Source: R-RK-3 sp031399085
GTDB taxonomy: Bacteria; Pseudomonadota; Alphaproteobacteria; Rhizobiales; Rhodomicrobiaceae
Assembly: GCA_031399085.1 (NCBI GenBank)
Contig: JANNOQ010000057.1
Location: 43,978-107,977, forward strand
Length of the DNA: 64,000 nucleotides
Direction: 5' to 3'
Of this stretch, positions 34,931 through 45,018 are shown piece by piece. The translations under genes were made by a program, and so were the position numbers. Under the pieces are notes generated by a model, which saw nothing but the letters and a program-made list of their open reading frames with translations, was not told the DNA's origin and did no database searches. The first letter of the stretch is position 1; every line of letters starts with the position of its first letter.

Positions 34931-35134
34931 GAGCGGCTCCTCCTCGGTCCTATTTTATATGAGCTACCGGTTGGCGACCGGCTGTGCCGTTGCCCATCGC
35001 CGGCACACATTATTTCACGACTGGGTGAAAGCGCCTACTCCGACGCAAAGCTTTACGCCATGCTGTCGTAACCTGAATCAAATGCGGTCCTGGATTGGCC
35101 GGATACTCGAAACTCAGCGGAAAGGTTGCTTCAC

Positions 35135-36079
35135 ATGACCATCTCCAGGCCGCCGCGGATCGCGTCATCCGAAATCACGCCGCACGCGGTCTATATGCGC
35201 CGCCGCGAGTTCCTGGCCGGGGCTGCCGCGCTCGGCATGGCTGGGATGATGCCGCCCGCCAGCCGCGCCGCCCCGCTTTCGGCGATCAAGAGTCCGCTTT
35301 CGACGGATGAAAAGCTGACCCCGCTGAATGACGTCGTCAACTACAATAATTATTACGAATTCGGCACCAGCAAAACCGATCCATCCCGTTACGCCAAAGC
35401 GCTGACGACCAGTCCCTGGACCGTGAAGATCGACGGCTTGGTGACAAAGCCCGCCGAATTTTCGCTCGACGAGATTTTGAAGCCCGTGACCCTCGAGGAG
35501 CGCATTTACCGGATGCGCTGCGTCGAGGGCTGGTCGATGGTTATTCCGTGGAACGGCTTTCCGCTCGCCGAGCTTTTGAAGCGTGTCGAGCCACTGGGCA
35601 GCGCCAAATATGTCGCCTTTGAAACGCTGGTGCGGCCTAGCGAAATGCCGGGCCAGATGGCGTTCCTGCCTGTGCTCGCGTGGCCCTATGTCGAGGGATT
35701 GCGGCTCGACGAAGCGATGCACCCCTTGACCATCCTTGCGACAGGCCTCTACGGCGAAACCCTGCCCAACCAGAACGGGGCGCCATTGCGCCTGGTCGTG
35801 CCGTGGAAATATGGCTTCAAGGGCATCAAATCCATCGTGCGTATCAGTTTCGTCGAAACCCAGCCGCCGACCTCGTGGAATCTGCAAGCGCCGGGCGAAT
35901 ATGGCTTCTACTCCAATGTGAACCCGCAGGTCGATCATCCCCGCTGGACCCAGGCGACGGAGCGTCGCATCGGCGATGGCGGCCTGTTCGCCAAGCGGCG
36001 TCCGACGCTGATGTTCAATGGCTATGCCGATCAGGTGGCGAGCCTTTATGCCGGCATGGACCTGAAAGCGAACTACTAA
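35135..36079 (+). CDS. msrP: Protein-methionine-sulfoxide reductase catalytic subunit MsrP
   Basis: The 314-residue periplasmic molybdenum enzyme has a Tat signal (RRREFLAGAAAL) and the sulfite-oxidase-type fold. The molybdenum ligand Cys lies in YRMRCVEGW. It reduces oxidised methionines in periplasmic proteins. The start ATG 35135 has AAAGG at a good distance; a TTG three codons upstream is in frame. It is followed after 2 bases by the gene of its haem partner. The pair is divergent from glnE across about 200 bases. Confidence 0.92.
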   Translation: MTISRPPRIASSEITPHAVYMRRREFLAGAAALGMAGMMPPASRAAPLSAIKSPLSTDEKLTPLNDVVNYNNYYEFGTSKTDPSRYAKALTTSPWTVKIDGLVTKPAEFSLDEILKPVTLEERIYRMRCVEGWSMVIPWNGFPLAELLKRVEPLGSAKYVAFETLVRPSEMPGQMAFLPVLAWPYVEGLRLDEAMHPLTILATGLYGETLPNQNGAPLRLVVPWKYGFKGIKSIVRISFVETQPPTSWNLQAPGEYGFYSNVNPQVDHPRWTQATERRIGDGGLFAKRRPTLMFNGYADQVASLYAGMDLKANY

Positions 36080-36081
36080 AG

Positions 36082-36741
36082 ATGAGCGACGCCCGCCCCG
36101 CCGCACCGATACCGCGCCCCGCTTTTGCGTGGCGGAACCTCATTCGCCCGGCAATCTATTGGGGCGGCTCGATCCCCGCGATTTGGGCGTTCTATTTGGG
36201 CTTTACCGATCAGCTTGGCGCCGAGCCGATCAAGGCGCTCGAACAGTTGCTCGGCCTCTGGGCGCTGCGGTTTCTGATCGTCGGGTTGGCGATCACGCCG
36301 CTGCGGCGGCTGGGCGGCCCGAATTTGGTGCGCTACCGGCGGGCCTTCGGTTTGCTCGCGTTTTTCTACGCCGCCTTGCATTTGGCGGTCTATGTGGGGC
36401 TCGACCAAGGCTTCGATCTGACCGCCGTCTGGAACGACATCCTCAAACGCCCCTATATCACGGTGGGAATGCTGGCGTTCGCCATACTCATACCGCTCGC
36501 TGTGACCTCGAACAACGCCATGATCAAACGCCTGGGCGGCGCGGCTTGGCAAAGGCTGCATCGCTTGGTGTACGCCGCGGCGGCGCTGGGCGCGCTGCAT
36601 TTCCTGCTGCTGGTCAAATCCTGGCCACCGGAGCCGCTGATCTACGCCGCCATCGTGCTGACGCTGCTGCTGTTCCGGCTGACGCCGATCGGAAAAAAGC
36701 CGAGGCAGCGGCGGGTCGCTGAAGCCCAGGCACATCGTTGA
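36082..36741 (+). CDS. msrQ: MsrQ haem-binding membrane subunit
   Basis: The 219 residues contain about six transmembrane helices and the ferric-reductase-like core. Histidines for haem are visible in ALHLAVYVG, LHRLVYAAA and LHFLLLV. MsrQ carries electrons from the quinone pool to MsrP. It starts 2 bases after the msrP stop, so the two are co-translated. A long upstream open frame belongs to a different reading of the msrP region and was discarded. Confidence 0.92.
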   Translation: MSDARPAAPIPRPAFAWRNLIRPAIYWGGSIPAIWAFYLGFTDQLGAEPIKALEQLLGLWALRFLIVGLAITPLRRLGGPNLVRYRRAFGLLAFFYAALHLAVYVGLDQGFDLTAVWNDILKRPYITVGMLAFAILIPLAVTSNNAMIKRLGGAAWQRLHRLVYAAAALGALHFLLLVKSWPPEPLIYAAIVLTLLLFRLTPIGKKPRQRRVAEAQAHR

Positions 36742-36752
36742 AACCAGAAAAT

Positions 36753-36868
36753 GTCGTCCCGGAAAGCGCGAGTAGCGCTTATCCGGGGTCTACTCACTTC
36801 ACCGCGCTGAATGTTTTTGCCGATACGCTGATGGCTCCCGGCTCGCCGCTTTGCGGCGTCCGGACGAC
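36753..36868. repeat. Palindromic dispersed repeat, GTCGTCCCGG copy
   Basis: It begins GTCGTCCCGGAAAGCGCG and ends GCGTCCGGACGAC, inverted ends of the same family as at 7851 and 56090. The inner part contains further short hairpins (AGCGCGAGTAGCGCT; GCCGCTTTGCGGC). It fills the gap between msrQ and the convergent parE. Confidence 0.72.
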
Positions 36869-36906
36869 ACCGTGGCCAGGCGAACAATTCCCAAAACCTC
36901 AGCGCC

Positions 36907-38907
<2,001 letters not shown>

Positions 38908-39066
38908 ATGGGGTCCTCGTCAGCCTCGGCAGGACGGTTCAAACAAGCAAGTGAGGCAGAAAATACACTGAGTCGCGGGCCGCAAGGTGCGCGTGTTGAC
39001 ACCGCGTGGCAAGCGGTCACGACTGCGCATGTCGATGAGCCGGAGCCGAACCAAGCGCGATGATCC

Positions 39067-40065
39067 TCACCGCACGACATTCCCCGCGACCGTCACATTG
39101 AGATAAGCCTCCGCGCTTTCCCGCGCCAGATCGGGGCCGACAAGCTTATTGCCGTCGAAAGCGCGTATTGCCGCCGCCGCCGGTTTGGTGATCAGGTTGA
39201 GCGAGGCAAGGATCGTCTCGCCGCCCGCCACGACGCCGATGCCGATGGTGCAATCGCTGATCATATTGCCCGTCGCCGAGATTGCGCCCGTCTCGTAGCC
39301 GCCGCCCAGCCTCAGGCCGAATTCGGTCGAGCCATTCAGGGCGTTGCCGCTGACGTTACCGCTGCCTTTCAGGCTGATGCCACTTGCGCATTTGACGATC
39401 TGGTTCCCCGTTACAACCACTCCGCCTTGCTCGCTTTCCGAGGTCGCCAGGTCAATCCCCGATCCGTCGCCGCGCCTCACAATGCACTGGCTGACGGTCA
39501 CGCTACGGGCGTTCGTCACCAAAATCGCCGGACCGTAAGACTCACGAATGCTGATGGCGTGAATCGCGCCGCTGATTCCCTCGGCCGCAATGGCGCCGCC
39601 CGCGCAGCGCTCCATCGTGCAATGCGCGATGTTGGCGTCGCCGCGTTTGATGACGATGAGGGGAATAGTCCGGCGCGGCGCAAGCCGGTCGGCTCCACCA
39701 TCGAACATTAAGCCGAACAGATAGAGCGAGAGGTTTTCCGCCGCCTCCAACATCGGCTGCGTGGACTTGCCGACAAGCTGCGTTTGGCCGGGAACGCCGG
39801 TGATTGCGCAGCGCGGGGGAAGCTTCAGCGTGCCGGTCTGATATTTGCCGCCGGGAATGTGGACGGCCTCGCCCGCCGCCGTAATCTCGTCGATGGCCTT
39901 TTGCAGCGCCGACGTCTGATCCGCTTGGCTATCGGGCTTGACGCCGTAATCGCTCACGCTGCGCCCTGCCGCGACAGGCGAGGCCATGGCTTCAGCGGCA
40001 TTTACGAGACTGCCGCCGGCGAGCGCAGCGCCCGCCAGGAGTAAGCCACGCCGATTTGCATTCAT
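39067..40065 (-). CDS. TIGR03808-type Tat-translocated repetitive protein
   Basis: The 332 residues have a twin-arginine signal (NRRGLLLAG...), an N-terminal pectate-lyase-like start (DYGVKPDSQADQTSALQKAID, HIPGGKY) and many right-handed beta-helix turns with alternating Gly/Asn/Ile blocks. It matches the alphaproteobacterial TIGR03808 group of exported repetitive proteins. No pectate lyase active site was seen. It is shorter than the roughly 450 residues I recall for the group, which would mean fewer helix turns. ATG 40065 has GGGGG upstream. Function is unknown. Confidence 0.8.
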   Translation of the reverse strand: MNANRRGLLLAGAALAGGSLVNAAEAMASPVAAGRSVSDYGVKPDSQADQTSALQKAIDEITAAGEAVHIPGGKYQTGTLKLPPRCAITGVPGQTQLVGKSTQPMLEAAENLSLYLFGLMFDGGADRLAPRRTIPLIVIKRGDANIAHCTMERCAGGAIAAEGISGAIHAISIRESYGPAILVTNARSVTVSQCIVRRGDGSGIDLATSESEQGGVVVTGNQIVKCASGISLKGSGNVSGNALNGSTEFGLRLGGGYETGAISATGNMISDCTIGIGVVAGGETILASLNLITKPAAAAIRAFDGNKLVGPDLARESAEAYLNVTVAGNVVR

Positions 40066-40097
40066 CCCAAGACCCCCAATTCGCACAAGCGCGGTGT

Positions 40098-40835
40098 TTA
40101 GCCGATTTGACGCCGCGCGCCTAGAGTGCGCAGCCGCCTTGCCTGCATGGCGTATGGGATCATCGCGCGGATAAGCGTTTCAGCGCCAATCTTCAGTTGC
40201 GGCCAGCCGCATCTCGAGGCCGATGCCGCATGCTCGACCGCCGAAGCCGGCAGCGCGGGAATATGGATGAAGCCGATTAGGGTGAGGCGCGCAGCGGCTT
40301 GTGCCCGCAGCAGGGATTCATAAAGGATGGCGTTGCAAAGATAGCGTCCCGCATCTCGCGACAGCGAAGCTGGGACGCCCGCGAGACGGAGACGCTGCAC
40401 GAGGCGGTCGACCGGCAGCGTAACGCTGAGAACGGGCGGGGCGCCGCGCCTAAGGCTTCGTCGTGCGGGCACGCGGCCCGCGCAATCGGGGGTGCGCCGC
40501 GTCGCGTTGAAAGCCCGCGTTTCCAGCTCAAAGCCGGTTGCGCGTCGGGCCACGCCAAAATGCAGAATGACATCGGGTTGGAGCTTGTCGAGCAAGCGTT
40601 CCAGCTCAATGGAGCCCCGAAGCCAGTCGGTCGGCAGCACAGCCGTCATCAAGCGTGCGCCTGGTGCGGTAAGCACCACATTTTCCTCCAGGTGACGGAC
40701 CAACACGCCGGAGGCGTTGAACAGAACGCCGGGGAAAGGTCCAAATCCAGTCGCCAGTATACGTATGCCGGGCCATAGGATCGACGGGAATTCCGCGCGA
40801 ATTTCGGGTGGCGCCGGGAGACCAGCGTTAAGCAT
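40098..40835 (-). CDS. Pyrrolidone-carboxylate peptidase (C15 family)
   Basis: The 245-residue C15 cysteine peptidase removes N-terminal pyroglutamate from peptides. The full catalytic triad is visible: Glu103 in GFELETRAFN, Cys167 in RYLCNAILYESL and His191 in GFIHIPALP, with the substrate loop TGFGPFPG near residue 29. It has no signal peptide. It lies 32 bases upstream of the Tat protein gene on the same strand, perhaps by chance. The sequence is divergent and Arg-rich in the middle, but all key residues are there. Confidence 0.83.
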   Translation of the reverse strand: MLNAGLPAPPEIRAEFPSILWPGIRILATGFGPFPGVLFNASGVLVRHLEENVVLTAPGARLMTAVLPTDWLRGSIELERLLDKLQPDVILHFGVARRATGFELETRAFNATRRTPDCAGRVPARRSLRRGAPPVLSVTLPVDRLVQRLRLAGVPASLSRDAGRYLCNAILYESLLRAQAAARLTLIGFIHIPALPASAVEHAASASRCGWPQLKIGAETLIRAMIPYAMQARRLRTLGARRQIG

Positions 40836-40926
40836 ATTGCCCCGCCAATGTTAAAAGCGCTTGGACCGAGTATAGATGCAGGGCAATCTGAGTGCCAACC
40901 CGCAAAGATGCGCCTGGAGGTTCAAG

Positions 40927-42597
40927 ATGAAGCGGCATATAGGCTTTTTGGCTGCTGCGATGCTGCTGTGCGGACCTCTGCCAGCCTCGGCCGCCGAAAT
41001 GAGGCTTGCCTCGCGCATCGACCTGGTGAAGGTGTTTCCGAGCGGCGCCGAGATCGCGCGCCGGTTCGAAGTGGCCGCCGAGGCCGGTTCGCATGTTCTC
41101 ATTCTTACCGATCTGCCGGCAACGCTTGACGAAAATTCCATCCGCGTCGACGGCGAGGCGACGGCTGGCATGGAGATTAGCTCGGTCGATGCGCGCCGCA
41201 TTCTGGTCAAAAAGCAAGGCGGGACGGCTGGCCCGGACGAAACCGAGCGCAAACGCATTGAGGTTGAAATCCAGCGACTAATGGATAACCGCGCGGCGCT
41301 CGATGGCGCCATTGCAGCCGCCGAGGGGCAAAAGGCGCTGGCCGAAAGTCTGACCCGGCTTCCGCTTGCAGCAAGCGCAAAGGCCGGGGACGGACAGCCC
41401 GCCGTCACCCCCGACTGGAATATTCTCTTCGATCTGATCGGGGCGCGCATTGAAGGCGCGGCAAAGACCATGCAGGACGCGCGCGTCAAGCAGCGCGGCA
41501 TCGACGAACGCATCGCGCTGCTCCACGAGCAGCTCCGCCGCGAACCGCCGGAAGAGCTGGAGCGAACCGAGCTGCGTATTTATGCGGATGCGCGCGCGCC
41601 GGTAAAGGGGTCGCTGCGCGTTCGCTATCAGGTTTCGCAGGCAGCTTGGGAGCCGATCTACGACGCGCGTCTCACGACCGGCGGCAAAGCCGGAGCGGCC
41701 GCGCTCAGCTTATCAAGGCGGGCCAGCATTTCGCAATCGACCGGCGAGGATTGGGACGACGCCCGCCTCACTCTCTCCACGGCGCGGCCCGACGGTGCGA
41801 CAGCTGCGCCCGATTTGACCGCCAATAAGGTCGTGTTCAAACCGGAAATGCGTCCGCTCGCCAAGTCCGCCGAAGGTGGTGCGCGCCGCATGGAAATGCC
41901 CGCGTCCGAGGCGCCCGCTCAAGACAATATTGCCGTCACCGAACGCGGCGCCGAGATCGAGGATGCCCCCTATCAGGCGGCCTTTATCCTCTCTCAAAAC
42001 GTGACCATCAAATCCGGCGTGGGACAGAAGAAAGTTCTCATATCCTCGGATGAGCTGCAGCCGGCGCTCACTGTGCTTGCGGTGCCAAAGGTTGATGCGA
42101 AGGCCTATCTCCACGCCAATTTCACGCATGAAGCCGTGGCGCCACTCCTGCCCGGTGCTGTATCGCTCTACCGGGACGGCGTTTTCATCGGACAGGGGCG
42201 GCTGCCGCTCACAGTGCGCGGTGAGGAAACGGACCTGGGCTTCGGGCCGGATGACGCCATAACGGTCGCGCGCGTCGAACTGAAACGCGCCAGGGGCGAG
42301 TCGGGCATCATCAGCAGCTCGGCGACGGATGAGCAGCATTTCAAGATCACCGTCAAGAACCTGCATGCGTGGTCCGCCCCGGTAACAGTCATTGATCAGA
42401 TTCCTGTGTCCGAGGATGAGCAAATCGCCGTCGAGCTCTTGCCGATGACTACCGAGCCGAGTGAGCGTGATTACGGCGATAGGCTTGGCGTGCTTGCCTG
42501 GATGTTCGATCTTGCGGCCCAAGAGGAAAAGGAAATCACGCTGTCTTATGAGATCAAATGGCCGGCCAAGCGCGAAGTCACGGTAAGCGAATTTTGA
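40927..42597 (+). CDS. Mucoidy inhibitor MuiA / DUF4139 domain protein
   Basis: The 556 residues have a Sec signal (MKRHIGFLAAAMLL... ASAAEM), an N-terminal DUF4140-type region (VFPSGAEIARRF, LTDLPATLDENSIRV), a helical stretch, and the DUF4139 beta domain from about residue 210 (VRYQVSQAAWEPIYDARL, ALSLSRRASISQSTGEDWDDARL). It is a periplasmic protein whose mechanism is not established. Some relatives affect mucoid growth. CTGGAGG precedes ATG 40927. The last 20 bases overlap the convergent DMT gene. Confidence 0.83.
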   Translation: MKRHIGFLAAAMLLCGPLPASAAEMRLASRIDLVKVFPSGAEIARRFEVAAEAGSHVLILTDLPATLDENSIRVDGEATAGMEISSVDARRILVKKQGGTAGPDETERKRIEVEIQRLMDNRAALDGAIAAAEGQKALAESLTRLPLAASAKAGDGQPAVTPDWNILFDLIGARIEGAAKTMQDARVKQRGIDERIALLHEQLRREPPEELERTELRIYADARAPVKGSLRVRYQVSQAAWEPIYDARLTTGGKAGAAALSLSRRASISQSTGEDWDDARLTLSTARPDGATAAPDLTANKVVFKPEMRPLAKSAEGGARRMEMPASEAPAQDNIAVTERGAEIEDAPYQAAFILSQNVTIKSGVGQKKVLISSDELQPALTVLAVPKVDAKAYLHANFTHEAVAPLLPGAVSLYRDGVFIGQGRLPLTVRGEETDLGFGPDDAITVARVELKRARGESGIISSSATDEQHFKITVKNLHAWSAPVTVIDQIPVSEDEQIAVELLPMTTEPSERDYGDRLGVLAWMFDLAAQEEKEITLSYEIKWPAKREVTVSEF

Positions 42598-43576
42598 GTG
42601 AGCGCTCAGGCCGTGACCCGATCCAGACGCCGGCGAGGATAAGCGAGAAGCCCGCCAAGTGATAAGGATGCAGCGTTTCGCCAAGAAAAATCATGGCGAG
42701 CACCGTGCCGAACAGCGGGACCAGATGCAGGAAAATGCCGGCGCGATTGCCGCCAATCAGCTCGACACCGCGGATATAGAAGATCTGGGAGACAAGGCTC
42801 GGCAGTGTCGCCACATAGCCAATCGCCAGCAGCGCGCCGATTGTTGGCTGAATCTGCTTTTCAAAAATGAAATGCTCGGTCAAGAACAGCGGAAAATTGA
42901 TGATCGAGGCGACCGCAAAGCTTACAGCGCCAAAGCTTAGCCAGTGCATACGCGGCTGCTCGCGTAATAACGACGTATAAACCGCCCATATGAGCATTGC
43001 GGCGAGAACCCACAGATCGCCGTCAGTCAGCTCAAGCTTTGCCAAAATCGCGGCATCGCCTTTTGCGAATATCGCGATCACCCCTACGAAAGACAGGGCG
43101 ATGCCAGCCGCCTGACTGCGGCTCAGCTTTTCACGGTAAATCGCGAATGCGGCGATCGGAATCAAAATTGGGACGGTCGAATTGATGATGAGGCCGTTGA
43201 TGGCCGAGGTTTTGCTGAGGCCGAAATAATAGAGGCTGACGAAAGTGCCCGTGCCCAGCGAGCCGAGCAGCAGTAGGATCGGCCAGTGCGCCCGGATCGT
43301 CGCAGCGTCGCGCTTTAGGTGCGGCCAAGCGAGGGGCAGGATCAACAGCGCCGCCAGCGTCCAGCGCAGCCAGGCAAGTGCCATGGGCGGCACGATCTCG
43401 TAGGTTCCCCGCGCGACGACCGAATTGCCGGCCCAAAACAGCATGGTCAGCGCCAGCAGGAGATAGGCGTTGCCGAAGCCGCGCGAGGCCAGACTCTGCT
43501 TCGTTTCTGTGCCCAGCGCTTTTTGCATAGGCGATGCCTTACGCGAGCGCGCCATTTCCGTAAAGTTTTCTGACAT
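42578..43576 (-). CDS. DMT/EamA family transporter
   Basis: The 332 residues have ten hydrophobic segments in two EamA repeats (about 40-170 and 180-320). The first begins LLLALTMLFWAGNSVVARG, and the second ends with the typical GETLHPYHLAGFSLILAGV. Members export amino acids or other metabolites, and nothing here defines the substrate. ATG 43576 (AGG upstream) was taken; the frame stays open for 84 more bases, but that part has no helix. It is divergent from purA. Confidence 0.85.
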   Translation of the reverse strand: MSENFTEMARSRKASPMQKALGTETKQSLASRGFGNAYLLLALTMLFWAGNSVVARGTYEIVPPMALAWLRWTLAALLILPLAWPHLKRDAATIRAHWPILLLLGSLGTGTFVSLYYFGLSKTSAINGLIINSTVPILIPIAAFAIYREKLSRSQAAGIALSFVGVIAIFAKGDAAILAKLELTDGDLWVLAAMLIWAVYTSLLREQPRMHWLSFGAVSFAVASIINFPLFLTEHFIFEKQIQPTIGALLAIGYVATLPSLVSQIFYIRGVELIGGNRAGIFLHLVPLFGTVLAMIFLGETLHPYHLAGFSLILAGVWIGSRPERSLKIRLP

Positions 43577-43703
43577 GTATTGCCTGATTTTCGAGCAGGG
43601 GAAGCGACGGATCATCGCTCGCGGAATGAAGACGGCCGCGTTATAGATGCTTTGGCGCATCTTGCCGCGGGCCTACCGCGGTGTATTGGTATGAGGAACT
43701 CCG

Positions 43704-44996
43704 ATGGCGAATGTCGCGGTAGTCGGCTCGCAATGGGGCGACGAGGGCAAGGGAAAGATCGTCGATTGGCTGTCTGAGCGGGCGGACATCGTTGTCCGCT
43801 TTCAAGGCGGCCACAATGCCGGGCATACGCTCGTCGTCGAGGGCGTGACCTACAAGCTCTCGCTGCTGCCGTCGGGCGTCGTGCGGCAGGGCAAGCTTTC
43901 GGTGATCGGCAATGGCGTGGTGGTCGATCCTTGGGCGCTGGCCAAGGAAATCGCCGATCTCAAGGCGCAAGGCGTGAGCATTTCGCGCGACAATCTGCGC
44001 TTGGCGGAAAACGCGACGCTGATATTGCCGTTCCACCGCGAGTTGGATGGCCTGCGGGAAGGGGCGGCGGGCGTCCATGCTATCGGCACAACGAAGCGCG
44101 GCATCGGTCCGGCCTATGAGGACAAGGTGGGGCGGCGCGCGATCCGCGTTATGGATTTGGTCAATTTGAAAACCTTGCCGGCCAAGATTGACCGCGCGCT
44201 GACGCATCATAATGCGCTGCGGCGGGGGCTGGGCGTCGAGGAAATCTCCGGTGAAAGTTTGTATACCGAGATTGCCGCGATCGCGCCGGCCGTTCTGCCC
44301 TATATGGACCGCGTCTGGCAGCTTCTCGATCAGCATCGCCGCGAGGGCAAGCGCATCCTGTTCGAGGGCGCGCAAGGGGCCATGCTCGATATCGACCACG
44401 GCACCTATCCGTTTGTTACCTCCTCGAACACGGTCGCTGGTCAAGCGGCAACCGGCTCCGGTCTCGGTCCCCGGTCGGTGACGCATGTGCTCGGCATCAC
44501 CAAAGCGTATACGACGCGCGTTGGCCAAGGCCCGTTTCCAACGGAGCAATCGAATGAGATCGGACGCCTGCTTGGCGAACGCGGGCATGAATTTGGAACG
44601 GTGACGGGGCGGCCCAGGCGCTGCGGCTGGTTCGACGCCTGTCTCGTGCGGCAGGCCGTCAAAGTGAGCGGCATCGACGGCATCGCGCTGACCAAGCTCG
44701 ACGTGCTGGACGGGTTGGACGAGCTGAAAATCTGCGTTGGCTATCGGCTGGATGGACGCGAGATCGACTATCTGCCGGCGGCGCAAGGAGCGCAGGCGCG
44801 GGTCGAGCCGATTTACGAGGTTTTGGAGGGCTGGAAAGCCTCGACCGAGGGCGCGCGGTCGTGGGGCGCGCTGCCGGCGCAGGCGATCAAATATGTCAAG
44901 CGGCTGGAGGAGCTGATCGAAGCGCCGGTGACGATGCTCTCGACCTCGCCGAAGCGCGAGGACACAATTCTGGTGCAGGACCCGTTCGAGGATTGA
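43704..44996 (+). CDS. purA: Adenylosuccinate synthetase
   Basis: The 430-residue purine-pathway enzyme makes adenylosuccinate from IMP, aspartate and GTP. The signature GSQWGDEGKGKIVDWL and its catalytic Asp lie at the N-terminus, QGGHNAGHT follows, and GPAYEDK and GVTxGRxRRCGW-like TVTGRPRRCGWFD are in the later part. Length is normal. GAGGA precedes the ATG. It is convergent with the large coiled-coil gene only 22 bases away. Confidence 0.97.
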   Translation: MANVAVVGSQWGDEGKGKIVDWLSERADIVVRFQGGHNAGHTLVVEGVTYKLSLLPSGVVRQGKLSVIGNGVVVDPWALAKEIADLKAQGVSISRDNLRLAENATLILPFHRELDGLREGAAGVHAIGTTKRGIGPAYEDKVGRRAIRVMDLVNLKTLPAKIDRALTHHNALRRGLGVEEISGESLYTEIAAIAPAVLPYMDRVWQLLDQHRREGKRILFEGAQGAMLDIDHGTYPFVTSSNTVAGQAATGSGLGPRSVTHVLGITKAYTTRVGQGPFPTEQSNEIGRLLGERGHEFGTVTGRPRRCGWFDACLVRQAVKVSGIDGIALTKLDVLDGLDELKICVGYRLDGREIDYLPAAQGAQARVEPIYEVLEGWKASTEGARSWGALPAQAIKYVKRLEELIEAPVTMLSTSPKREDTILVQDPFED

Positions 44997-45018
44997 TCAG
45001 CGCGGCGCGGCGGCGGCG

